DNA from: Sphaeramia orbicularis
Lineage: Eukaryota; Chordata; Actinopteri; Kurtiformes; Apogonidae
DNA length: 64,000 nt
Direction: 5' to 3'
NCBI RefSeq assembly: GCF_902148855.1
Contig: NC_043966.1
Span: 25,143,147-25,207,146 of the forward strand
Translations under genes and position numbers: made by a program
The notes under the pieces: generated by a model
Seen by the model: the letters and a program-made list of their open reading frames with translations, nothing else
The model's database searches: none
What the model was told of the DNA's origin: nothing
Shown here: piece by piece, positions 1 through 9,898 of the stretch
How positions within the stretch are numbered: the stretch's first letter is position 1
Layout: every line of letters begins with the position of its first letter

Positions 1-1022
1 CAGCTGTAAGGGAGGGTTATATCAGACTCTGCTGTCATGCACTGCTTCACAGTCCAAACCCAAATAAACGCCGCACACTGCGCCATCAAAAAGGCTTTTA
101 TTATGAGTCGGCAGTGGAAAACAATAAACTGGAAAGCCGTGCCTGTTTCCCAAGAGATCTTACCCTCAAGATTTTCTGATTTAGTGCCGAGGCAGGATTT
201 TTAAATGCAAAAAAAAAAAAGGAAGCGTGACACAAGTGGATCAGATCCTGCACAAGGGCAACACTGTGCATTTAGAATCATCACGAGCAGGTCTGGTGTG
301 ACAACTGACTGACAACCTGTCACATGATTTTGTTTGGACACTCTGATCAAATCTTATCATCAACAACAAGATGAAACTCTCGAAAATAGCAGAATGGTAA
401 ATGAAGGAAAGAGTCTAAGCCATTAAAGTGAATCTTTGCTGTATTTTCTGTCATATAAATCCACTTCGCTGCCTCCAAATGCAACTGTCACCACCACTGC
501 TCCAACTCTGAGTCTTTCAAACACACGGGCGATGAGAGAGAAGCTGATGAGAGGATACTAATCAGCAGGTCATTACGACAGGGCAGGCACTTTGAAAAGC
601 TCCAGATGCACACAGCATCCAACCAGAAATTAAGCATTCAGTTTCCTAGCAACTGGGTCCCTCAAAGGCCTAACTGTGTTTAAACAAATATGTGCAGATT
701 TTGAAGAAATGAAGCCTGATGTCGACAGGAGAGGAGATTGATGCATGGAGGGAACAGACTGGGACTGAGCAGATTAATAGACACTGACCACACAGCATCA
801 TCACTCAGCATCAGTCAGGGTATTCAGATAGAGTACTGCAAAAACCATTCATAAAGTTTAATCCAGGATTCAGAATGGCTACAGAATTAGTCAAAATGCT
901 CTAATATGTTATGTATTCCTGCTGATTGTATTATTTAAGACAAAGAAACAATAAATAAATAAATAAATAAGATCTCTTTCCTGTCTCATTCACATGTATA
1001 AAGATATAGCAACGTGTCTTAC

Positions 1023-1521
1023 CAGATTTAGAAATACTGCCTGAGGTCTGGTTGTTGTCTTTCTGCTGAATGAGCTCCCTTTTGGACCAGAGGATGTTAG
1101 CATCCACAGAATGTCCTGGGGAACCTAAAGGAGGAAATACACATTCAAATAAATATACGGTTTTAGATCAAATATAATAAAGCCGGTTTTTGTATCAGAA
1201 CATGAACAGCAAAACATTTGTTTTTTATTAGACCCCAATTCCCTTTTTTGTATCATCTTATTATAATAATAGTTCAGTTTGTAAATTACCAAAACTAAAC
1301 ATTTAAAAATCCTGAAAGACTCAAATTTGCATTACTGTGCACATCTGAGGGAAAACATAAGCCTTGTTAGTATTAAAATGTGCAGTGAAAGTGTATTTTT
1401 CCTTTTAGGCACCTGTAACATTAGCGAATTGAAGGATCCAGGCGGCTGTGAGCAGACCGACTCCGCAGACGCAGAACCGCAGGAGGAGCCGCGTCTGCCT
1501 CGGTCTCCTCGGCGCCTTCAT
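1023..1521 (-). CDS. 5' part of a gene for a probable signal-anchored membrane protein (partial)
   Basis: Two coding exons on the minus strand join in frame: 1413-1521 (ATG at 1521, 36 codons plus one base, donor gtgcct) and 1023-1124 (acceptor ctttag, donor gtaaga). The first exon lies in a GC-rich, CpG-rich stretch. It encodes a short basic N-terminus (MKAPRRPRQTR) followed by a hydrophobic segment at about residues 12-30, which reads as an uncleaved signal anchor or a signal peptide. The second exon encodes a hydrophilic stem-like sequence (SVDANILWSKRELIQQKD) with one NQT glycosylation sequon. This layout is typical of type II Golgi enzymes, but no catalytic domain is in the window and I do not recognise the family. 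The remaining exons lie beyond the left edge. Both junctions are phase 1, which supports the model. Confidence 0.55.
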
Positions 1522-1850
1522 CCCGCTAGAAAAGCCCGGTTCTCCCGCTTCAGAACATGTCGCCGAAGCCCCTCACGCAGTCGGTCCCGTTTCCACTTTT
1601 CAGACTGGATCAAACTGGACTCGCTTTTTCCTGGTTTATGTGTTCAGCTGCTCCGGCTGTGGGATCCATCCACGGTCCGGGGGTCTGGCATCAGCATCTC
1701 AGCATCCGGGAGGCGGACGGCACCGACGCAGCATCCGAAGGATCCAGCTCCAGCACAGACACAGTCAGTGATCAGCCAGCATCTCTCCGGAAATACCCCC
1801 TCGACTCAGGCCTTACTGCCCTAAATCTGACTCCCCCTTTATGCTTTTCC
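1400..1850. promoter_or_regulatory. CpG-rich 5' region of the left-edge minus-strand gene
   Basis: This stretch is much richer in G, C and CpG than its surroundings and covers the predicted first exon and 5' leader of the minus-strand gene starting at 1521. Open frames on the plus strand here look like by-products of the base composition. Confidence 0.45.
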
Positions 1851-2004
1851 GTCTGGGAGGGGGTGTTTTCCTGGTGTCACAGACAAGACCACCAGGGAGC
1901 GCCTTTAGATGGGTGGGTGGGGCGATGGAGAGACACTGGAAACACAGGGAGGCATGGACCCTAACGGGGAGGGGTCACATAAAGTCCAGTATGAGCACAA
2001 GTGG

Positions 2005-2628
2005 GCCACACCAGTAAAATAATAGAATAATAACCTAGAAATTATGTCAACTCCAAAATTTTCTCTATGCTAACAGTATAATTACAACAAGGAGAATGTT
2101 TGCATTTACAAACTATCCTTTACAAAATATGAATAACATGAACAACCTAAAATTTCTTTTGAAAAATAAGTGCAATTTTAACAATATTACATCTCAGCTA
2201 ATCAATTACACATGTGCATTACAATTTACGGATGACAGTGGATCTACAAAAGCACAAAACATTTAGTAACAGGCAGAATATTGTTAAAATTGCACTTAAG
2301 ACTCTTTAAGACATTTCAGATTGTTCATGGATGTTTAGGTTATTCATGTTTTTTGTGAAAGGATGGTTTGTAAATGTAAACATTTTCATGTAATTTTTCT
2401 TTTTTACGCTAAAACAAAGAAAAATTAGGAGTTGTCCTTATTTATGGGTTATTATAATAGTATTTTACTGATCCAACCCACTTGAGATCACACTGGACTG
2501 TATGTGGCCCCTGAACTAAAATTATTTTGAGCCTTGACTGTTAAATATCAAACAATTTCATCCCATGGATCAGACTGGACCCTTTGGCAGGACAGTGTTG
2601 GACTATGGCTGTATGTTTGACACCCCCC
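2005..2628. repeat. Degenerate copy of a hAT-like non-autonomous element
   Basis: The end (tgtggcccctgaactaaaat, then gtttgacacccccc) and the internal AT-rich body match the better preserved copies at 57410-58083 and 60256-60968. The left inverted end is missing or too decayed to place. The rest of the intergenic stretch 1522-2916 holds nothing else I can name. Confidence 0.45.
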
Positions 2629-2805
2629 CTTTAACATGTGCGTGTAAAGGAAAAAGTGTAAAGTAAAAACATAATGGGAACATAATAAGCTCTAACCCTG
2701 TTATGAAAAAAATCTGGTTTTTCATTGGACATTTATGTAATTTGTGGTGAAATATGTAACATTCCACTATTAGGAGCAATGAACCACTTTCCTACAGTTC
2801 CATCT

Positions 2806-2811
2806 TTTATT
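2806..2811 (-). terminator. Poly(A) signal AATAAA of the KASH-protein gene
   Basis: Minus-strand AATAAA (tttatt on the plus strand) lies about 105 nt downstream of the stop codon at 2917, a normal position for a compact 3' UTR. Confidence 0.4.
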
Positions 2812-2916
2812 ATGGAGAATTTATCACTGTGAAAGTAATTTGACTAGAGGTAACAACACAACAAACACAAGAACCTGGTAAATGGTGTTACTTTGTTTAT
2901 AACTCAGAGGTTTAGA

Positions 2917-5900
2917 TCAGACAGGAGGCAAACACCCATAATGCACTCTGACGTAGGGTTTCAACATCAGTTGTGCATTGTTCCAGAGGGTGTCAGTGAA
3001 GGAGTTTCCGGTGAAGCATCCTGAAGCTACAAAGGCCAAAAGAGTGAGAATGAAGAGGCACAGCAGGAACTGTGTCAGTTTGTGGAAGACTGTGTCCAAG
3101 ACACCAGCACACCTTTAAAAAACAGAAAGGAAACAAGAGACTGAGTGAGGAGGAGAAATACCATACACTCATTCATCCTCTGAACCCGCTTTATCCTCAC
3201 TAGGGTCGTGGGGGGTGCTGGAGCCTATCCCAGCTACCTATGGGCGAAGGCGGGGTACACCCTGGACGAGTCACCAGTTCATCGCAGGGCTGACATACAG
3301 AGTCAAACAACCAGTCACTCTCACATTTTCTCCTATGGGCATTTTAGATTAACCATGTGTTTGGATGGTGGGAAGAAGCCAGAGTACCCAGAGAGAACCC
3401 ATGCAAACACGGGAAGAACATGCAAACTCCACACACACTCCTGGTTGGAATCAAACCCAGGACTCTTGCTGTGAGGCAAGGCAACCACCACTGCACCACC
3501 ATGCTGCCCTGAGGACAAATACCATACATGTTCAATAAAATGCAGAGAAGACCAAGGCTAGGGCATTCTGTAATGTTAATCTCATCAAATTTGACTTCTG
3601 TTGTTCTTTTAACTCATGGATTTGCCTTATATTATAAATGCTTCAATTATTTTAATGGTTGTATTATTTCATTGAAGTGCCTGCTGTTTGTGCAAGTGCT
3701 TTTCATATTGTTTTTGTCATCATTTGTACTGATAGTCTAGGCCAGGGGTGTCCAATCCTGGTCCTCGAGAGCTACTATCCTGCATGTTTTAGATATTTCC
3801 CTCTTCCAACACACCTGACGGTCATTATCAGACTTCTGCAGAGTTTGATGATAGGCTGATCATTTCATCAGGTGTGTTGGAAGAGGGACACATCTAAAAC
3901 ATGCAGGATAGTAGATCTCGAGGACCAGGAATGGACGCCCCTGGTCTAGGCAATAAATAGGTCTTCCTAAATATACTCCAGGATGAAATAAAGGTCATAA
4001 AAACAATGTTAATGCACAGTTTTTACCCTTGGTCACACTGGTTGCAGGGTATGGTCATCAGTTGGTCATCCGTTCATCTGTCTGACTGTCCATCTGTCCA
4101 AAACCTTTGGCCTGCACTGATAAATCAGGTCACTGGGGGCAGTAGTGTGCCTGATAAGTCAGGCCAACGGTTTTCAAGTATGCGCACGCTATGTTTTTAT
4201 ATATAGGATCAATATTATGGGCTTTATAACTGGAGAAAGTGAAGTCAATTAGTCCAGTCTAGTTTTTTAGCGTTTTTAGTGTTTGCTTACAGGTGTATTT
4301 TGGTAACGGCATAGCATATCATTTGTGTGGCATATTCAACCGACTTTATGTGTTTTAGTTATTTCAACAGTGTAATTTCCATATAACATTAAAAGATAAC
4401 TAGTTTGCTTATTATTCCCAAATATTTAGTACAATGGTGAAAAACATAGTAAGTCAAAGTAGCAGTAAAAGTCCAGTTCATGTATTAAAAAGTCCAAATA
4501 CCAACATTTTTCTACCAGTTTTGCTTTCTTAGGCTGTGAATCTGTTAATAACCAAAATACCTTTTGGTCTGAGGGTCCACTGTGAAACATGGAGGCTTTG
4601 GCAGCTCCTCAGCCTCAGCTTCCTCCTGTAGATGAATCATCACAGACATACTCTATATTACAATACTCCTCATAGCAAAAATCAGCTGCAGAATTTAGAA
4701 ATAAAAGATGTAGCAGCGCACTCTTGTGGTTCAACTGTGTAAGAACAGGATGACTAAAAGGTACAAATCTATTAGTCCCACATTCTTCAGTGTTCCTGTG
4801 TCTAATTGCAGGAGGATGACAGTTCATACGTGCTGTGGTTCTCTGAGGTCTGCTGTCAAGGTTATCACATCAGTGAACGAGGCCAGCTGCTTAATTTCGT
4901 CTGCGAAGGACAGAGGACTCACAGATCCTTCCTTTGCTCCTATCGGGTCGTTCACAGCAGCGCTAGAAATTACAACATGTTACGTAGGTAAACACAGCTA
5001 ACAACTTTGTCTGTTTATGTGTAATTATGTCATGTAATAGTATTTACTTAGCCCAAAAAGACTTTTAATTACAGTGACAGTTCTAGTTGTCCAGCCTCCA
5101 CCTGCTCCCTCAACTTCTGATTCGTCAGCTTGAGATCCTGAAGATGATGCGACAGGAATATTTTACTTTAGAAATTAATACTAGACATCTTTGAAACTTG
5201 AATATGTGTATGAAAAAGATATAATTTTTACCTTTATGATGGTGGAATATTCCTCCACTGTTTCCTCTGCATGCTTTAACTCCAAGAGCTTCTATCTCGA
5301 GGAAACAAAGATAACTTGGAAATAATGACAGACAACGGAGAACTTCAAGGAGAAAAAGTAATTTAAAGAAAAAAATCATAGCTTTTCTGTCTAATCTTCC
5401 CCTTTCCCTACCTGTTGAATAACCTCATTCCTGTACTGCAGTGCTATGTGAGCCTCCTCTACCTCAGACTGAAGAAACACACAATATAACAGATCACCAA
5501 TTGTACGGACGAGAAAGTAAAACTGCAAAGAAGACAAAAGAAAAATAATTACCTCAAGGGTTTGGAGTGAAGTCTTCAATGTGTTCAGGCTCATCTTGTC
5601 CTGCTGCTGCTGCAGCTCAAAGTTCTTAAACAAAAGAAATTAGATTAAATTACGTTTTTTATTTAAACCTCTATTAGTTTATGCATTGCAGCAGCTTTTT
5701 GTCCACAACACATAAACATAAGACCCTATGAACAAAAGACAATTCATCATGACAAAAAAAGGTGAATAACATCTCTATCAAACAGAATGCTCATAGAATG
5801 CATACTCCCAAAGCATATTAATTACTGAAATTTCTTCTTAAGTAATGGTCTTTGAATGTTTTTTCAGACCATATGTTATTTTGTTGCATAGTCAGGTTTG

Positions 5901-8900
5901 GCAATAAATTGCATTCATGTATTTTTCTGTAGCACTGTAAGTTCGAATAATGTAGTTTTGAAACTAAAACAGAAACAGTCTCTAGAAGCATGATGAGGTG
6001 ACTGCGTGCATGTTCACTAAAATATATTTTACAGTATATACAATGTAGAATCTGATGTTCTAACATTTTCACAAAAACTAATGGTGCATACAAGCATCTA
6101 CAGGTGCTCGCTATTTAACCAAATAAAATTTCCTGACTTTTTCAAAACTGGTATTTTTTTACCCAAGACCTTGACTTATGATTTTTAGTTGAGATTGTAC
6201 CTGTTGTGTGTAGTAGAAAAGTTCATTTTAATAAATGTATGAACAAATGAATGCATAATTCGAAGTAAATTATGTTTTACTGACAGAAACGTTTTCAAAA
6301 CATATGAAACTCACCAAAGTGCATGAATATCACATAAACAAGTGTTACTAGAATCATTCCAGTACAGACCAGTTAGTGAAAACATATCAAATTTTTTTAT
6401 ATGTTTTATAAGTATTATCAGCTATACTTCCTCCCATCCCTTTTCAAATATGCAAATGAAGTCATATTTTGTTTTCATATATGTATGTATACACACACAC
6501 ACACACACACACATATATACATACACAAAACCAAAGTTTTTCATGTTTCCTTGCAATCTGTTTTATTTCTAAGGACTAAAGTAGGATTACTTTGTTTTGT
6601 TGCACATTCAAAATAAACTGAAACTAACTAATATGCTTTCCTCATGCATTTCTTATCTTAAAAGATTATGTGCCTTTCAGCATACTCTAAAATTTGACTA
6701 TGAGAGAAACTTTTTTCCATACTTTAAGATTTTCACACAAAATTCCAGATTTTTCAAGGTCTGGAGAACAGCATTTCAAAATTCCATACTTTTTAAGACT
6801 TTCAAGACCTGTGCAAGCACCCTGACCGATTTTTAATTGAAAACAAAGATGAACAAGCATTCATTTGTTCTAAAGCCACAACAAAGAGCAAAACAGGAGC
6901 TGCTTTATTCTAAACAACTTCCAATTTTCTAATACTATTTGATGACGTACTTGACCATATTGCTGAACAATAATGTGTAAATTTAATATTTCTGAATGTT
7001 GTCACCACACAACTGGTAAATCAAATCTAATTCTATAACCAGCAGTTTACATCATACCTCAGCAGTAAGCTTTTTATTTTCTTCTTTCAGGATGGCGGAT
7101 TCCTGCTCCTGAACAAAAGGAAGATGAAATAAAAGGTCAGATAGAGGACTTTAAACTGGCAAACTGTGAATGTTGTAGGTGAATGGGGACAATTAATCAG
7201 AGAATACTAGTATGAATGTCACTGTGGTCTCCTGTTATCTCATTCCCCTTTCCCAGTAACCCTCCCAATGAAACCATCTGGTGGCATTGGGAGAAATCTC
7301 CCTATGCTTTCTCCCTGCAGGTGTGTTTAATCTGGAGGCACACACCTGACTCCAATCAGCGATCAGTCTGTTTTAAAAGACCTGCCCGGACAAAAGCTGA
7401 CAGCCAGATTATTGCCATCCACCACTGGTAGAAAATCGACCACAACTGTTCACGGTTCTTTTTAGTGTTTAAAACCAGCGTGTTGACACTATTTATGTTT
7501 TGGCTCTCTCAGACTCTTTGCTGGTGCATCGTCTCCAGGAACACACCTGTGGGGAAAGCTGTAAGCAACCATCGTGCTCTCATCCATTGTTCACGTCCAC
7601 GTCTACAACCACATCCACGTCTACATTCACGTCCACGTCCAAGACCATGCCAGCGTCTAACAGATTATCCCCTTCACCCTTTCAGTAAAACCATGTTTTT
7701 TTACCTGCATACCCTGGTGGTTGTCTCTGAGTCTGCATTGAGTCCAATGCAGTAAAACACAACATAACAGGGAAATCCTTAATAGCATCACTGGTTTCTA
7801 GATGAAGTTACTTCAGCATACTGAAGTTACTTCAGCATACTATTTGTAAAACCTTGTGTCCTCTGCTGAAAAAATACATTTTCTGTGCTTTCATTATTAA
7901 TCTCCATAATGGATGTTTTTATCTTTGCATTTTGTCACCCACCAGCGTCTGAATCTTTTCTTCATTACGTCTCTTTATATCTAGGTCGTCAGCCAGAAGA
8001 GCCCTACATGACTCTGCTTCATCCTGCTGAGCATTGTGCACCATCTTCTCCAAGCTGAAGACACAAAGACATGTACAAACTCCTGACAGTTTGCACTTTT
8101 GCATGAATATCATATTTATGTAAACCTGTAAATAATTTAGCCAGCCTACATAAGTCATAGGAAGTAGCAAATGAAAGAGGACAGTATGATTTGGTAGCTA
8201 CTTCAACAATTCAGTATATTGGAAATGATGCATATATAATCTTAATTCAAAGATACATTTTCATGCAGATGTTATACATAATACGGTCAGTGAATATTCA
8301 CCTTCCACAACAGAATTTATATCATGTTTTAGTAATATTGATGTTCTGAGATGAGTCACACAAATACTGGCATTAAAAAGGTGGCATTATTTTGCACTTG
8401 CTCAATAAAAGGAAGTTCAGAGTTACTTGTATTAACTGAAGAAATGATACCTGTGTGCAGTAATATGGAAAACTACAACTGATACACTGATACGTGTTGA
8501 GAATTGTGCATTTGGTGAATCTTTGAAACACACAGAGAACACAATGGCTAGTTAGATTGATTATGTTCATCATGTCTTCCATTCCAAATGTTTGTTAGAG
8601 ATTTTTCTTGTGATCAGACAAGTAGAATTGAGGAAAGATGTCATCGAAATAAGAAAACCTGGGAGCAACCCCATAAACAGGGACGAGGGGGCATACACTC
8701 TCCTGCATACTTGGGACACCGTTCTTCACCAGCGGCGGGGGAGCGGAGAACAGACGTGGTTGGGTCGGGAGATTTTAGCTTGAAAGTTTTCCAGCTGTTT
8801 TTAGACACGTCACACCAGGAAGCATCCGACAGCTCTGATGAATGCTGAAGCTACAGCCGAAACCGTCAGCTGGTAAAAACATCTTTCCTCAATTCTACTT

Positions 8901-9274
8901 GTCTGATCACACGAAAAATCTCTAACAAACAATAACTTGTTACTCTTTGACTTGTTTTTTGAGTGCGCTGTTCTCGGAGCGCAGCACTGCCATGTCTTCA
9001 TCAGCCACATCCAGCCAGCGCCTCATCTCAGAGTTCAGCTCCCTCAGCTGGTTCCTGCTGTGATCAAGCTCAGCTATTTTCTCAAGCATCTCTGTTGATA
9101 TCCTGTACACATAAACACATACATACCACAGAAAAAGTCTTCAATAACCGCTGTGAGTAATTCAACTGACCAGATTGTCCATGTGTTCACCACTCACATC
9201 TGACATTCTGTGAAATCCATCCTGCTGGTCTTCTCTTTGCCACTTGGGAATAAAACAGGTGCCTCAAACTCAAC
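2917..9274 (-). CDS. Coiled-coil nuclear-envelope protein with a C-terminal KASH-like anchor (KASH5/LRMP-like)
   Basis: Eleven exons join in frame on the minus strand: 9198-9274, 8944-9102, 7943-8054, 7058-7108, 5553-5624, 5412-5468, 5232-5291, 5073-5137, 4830-4962, 4561-4625 and 2917-3112. Starting at the ATG at 9220, the product has 330 residues. Residues about 8-200 are heptad-rich coiled coil (for example ELNSEMRRWLDVADEDMAVL, LKEENKKLTAENFELQ). A linker follows, then a hydrophobic segment at about 280-296 and a luminal tail of about 34 residues ending YGCLPPV. KASH proteins span the outer nuclear membrane and end in a PPX-type peptide that binds SUN proteins; nesprin-4 and KASH5 end in similar PPV peptides. 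The coiled-coil spacing recalls KASH5, which tethers meiotic telomeres to dynein, but no EF-hand exon was found. LRMP/JAW1 is the alternative. The first exon is open upstream of the chosen ATG (phase 0), so a further 5' coding exon is possible. Confidence 0.7.
3189..3515 (-). repeat. Fish retroposon tail (L2-type LINE 3' end or SINE derived from it)
   Basis: Read on the minus strand, this is the widespread fish sequence that runs from a GCAGCATGGTGGTGCAGTGG-like start through GGAGTTTGCATGTTCT to a block ending near GGATAGGCTCCAGCACC. It sits in the last intron of the KASH-protein gene. It has no intact open frame. The class is assigned from memory of similar fish repeats. Confidence 0.6.
3743..3943. 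mobile_element. hAT-like palindromic MITE, 201 bp, with perfect 8-bp target duplication
   Basis: The element starts CAGGGGTGTCC and ends with the diverged inverse ACGCCCCTG. Almost its whole length folds back on itself (GGTCCTCGAG and the TGTGTTGGAAGAGGG block recur inverted). It is flanked by identical 8-bp copies GTCTAGGC at 3735-3742 and 3944-3951, the duplication length produced by hAT transposases. It lies in the last intron of the KASH-protein gene and has no coding capacity. Confidence 0.8.
6101..6824. repeat. Diverged interspersed repeat with CAGG-type ends
   Basis: The left end reads CAGGTGCTCGC and the right end, inverted, reads CAGGGTGCTTGC, so short imperfect terminal inverted repeats are plausible. 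The interior carries the oppositely oriented phrases tttttcaaaactgg and ttttcaaggtctgg. It fills much of the 1.4-kb intron 5625-7057. A (CA)n run lies at about 6491-6513. Family unknown. Confidence 0.4.
7803..7840. repeat. Exact 19-bp tandem duplication
   Basis: TGAAGTTACTTCAGCATAC occurs twice in direct, perfect succession inside an intron of the KASH-protein gene. Confidence 0.8.
8589..8931. mobile_element. 343-bp non-autonomous element with 52-bp terminal inverted repeats (51/52 identical)
   Basis: Positions 8589-8640 and 8880-8931 are inverted copies that differ at one base; they begin TGTTTGTTAGAGATTTTTC or its complement. The interior is 239 bp and GC-richer than the flanks, without a transposase frame. 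The right end stops 10 nt before the splice donor of the exon ending at 8944 (donor at 8942-8943). I could not find a clear target-site duplication, so the superfamily is open. The near identity of the arms suggests a recent insertion or ongoing arm homogenisation. Confidence 0.75.
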
Positions 9275-9502
9275 CTATAGGTAACATAAACTGTCCTCAA
9301 AACATGTAACAGGGTGGGTATGGTTCATAACAGGGCTGGACGTATAGCCTCCTAATATTCCACTATCACTGTATATTGAATATGACAATATTTTGAATTT
9401 GACAGGTGTCAGTAACACTATTGACATAATCTGAATTTATCTTTTTTTCTCATTAAGACGTGTATATGTCAATATTATGAGGATTCTTTGGACGTGTATA
9501 TA

Positions 9503-9898
9503 CAGTTGTGCTCATAAGTTTACATACCCTAGCAGAATTTGTAATCCTCTGTATTGGCTCCTTTAACATCAATGACAGCTTGAAGTCTTTTGTGGTAGTT
9601 GTGGATGAGGCACTTTATTTTCTCAGATGGTAAGCTACCCATTCTTCTTGGCAAAACACCTTCAGTTCCTTTAAGATTTTGGGTTTTCTTGCATGAACTA
9701 CATGTTTGAGACCTCCCCAAAGTGGCTCAATGATATTGAGGTCAGGAGACTGAGATGGCCACTCCTTCACGGTCACTTTTTTCTGCTGTAGTCAATGACA
9801 GGTCGACTTGGCCTTGTGTTTTGTGTCAGCCATGTTGGAACATTCAAGACCGTCCCATGCACATTCTGTCAGGGTATGTAAACTTATGAGCACAACTG
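9503..9898 (-). mobile_element. Tc1/mariner deletion derivative, 396 bp, with perfect 28-bp inverted ends and TA duplication
   Basis: Both ends carry CAGTTGTGCTCATAAGTTTA followed by CATACCCT (28 of 28 bases, inverted) and are flanked by TA, the Tc1/mariner target. On the minus strand the interior retains a short piece resembling the C-terminal end of a Tc1-type transposase (HNYHKRLQAVIDVKG). The remaining transposase domains are absent, so the copy is non-autonomous. It lies upstream of the first recognised exon of the KASH-protein gene. Confidence 0.85.

Noticed and set aside
1327-1964. Overlapping plus-strand open frames (up to 165 codons)
   Set aside because: They lie in a CpG-rich stretch antisense to a splice-supported first exon and contain no domain; the composition explains them.
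5125-5379. Alternative reading of the 5232-5291 exon (EIEALGVKACRGN frame)
   Set aside because: The acceptor gatag three bases further gives KLLELKHAEETVEEYSTIIK, which continues the coiled coil and keeps phase with both neighbours.
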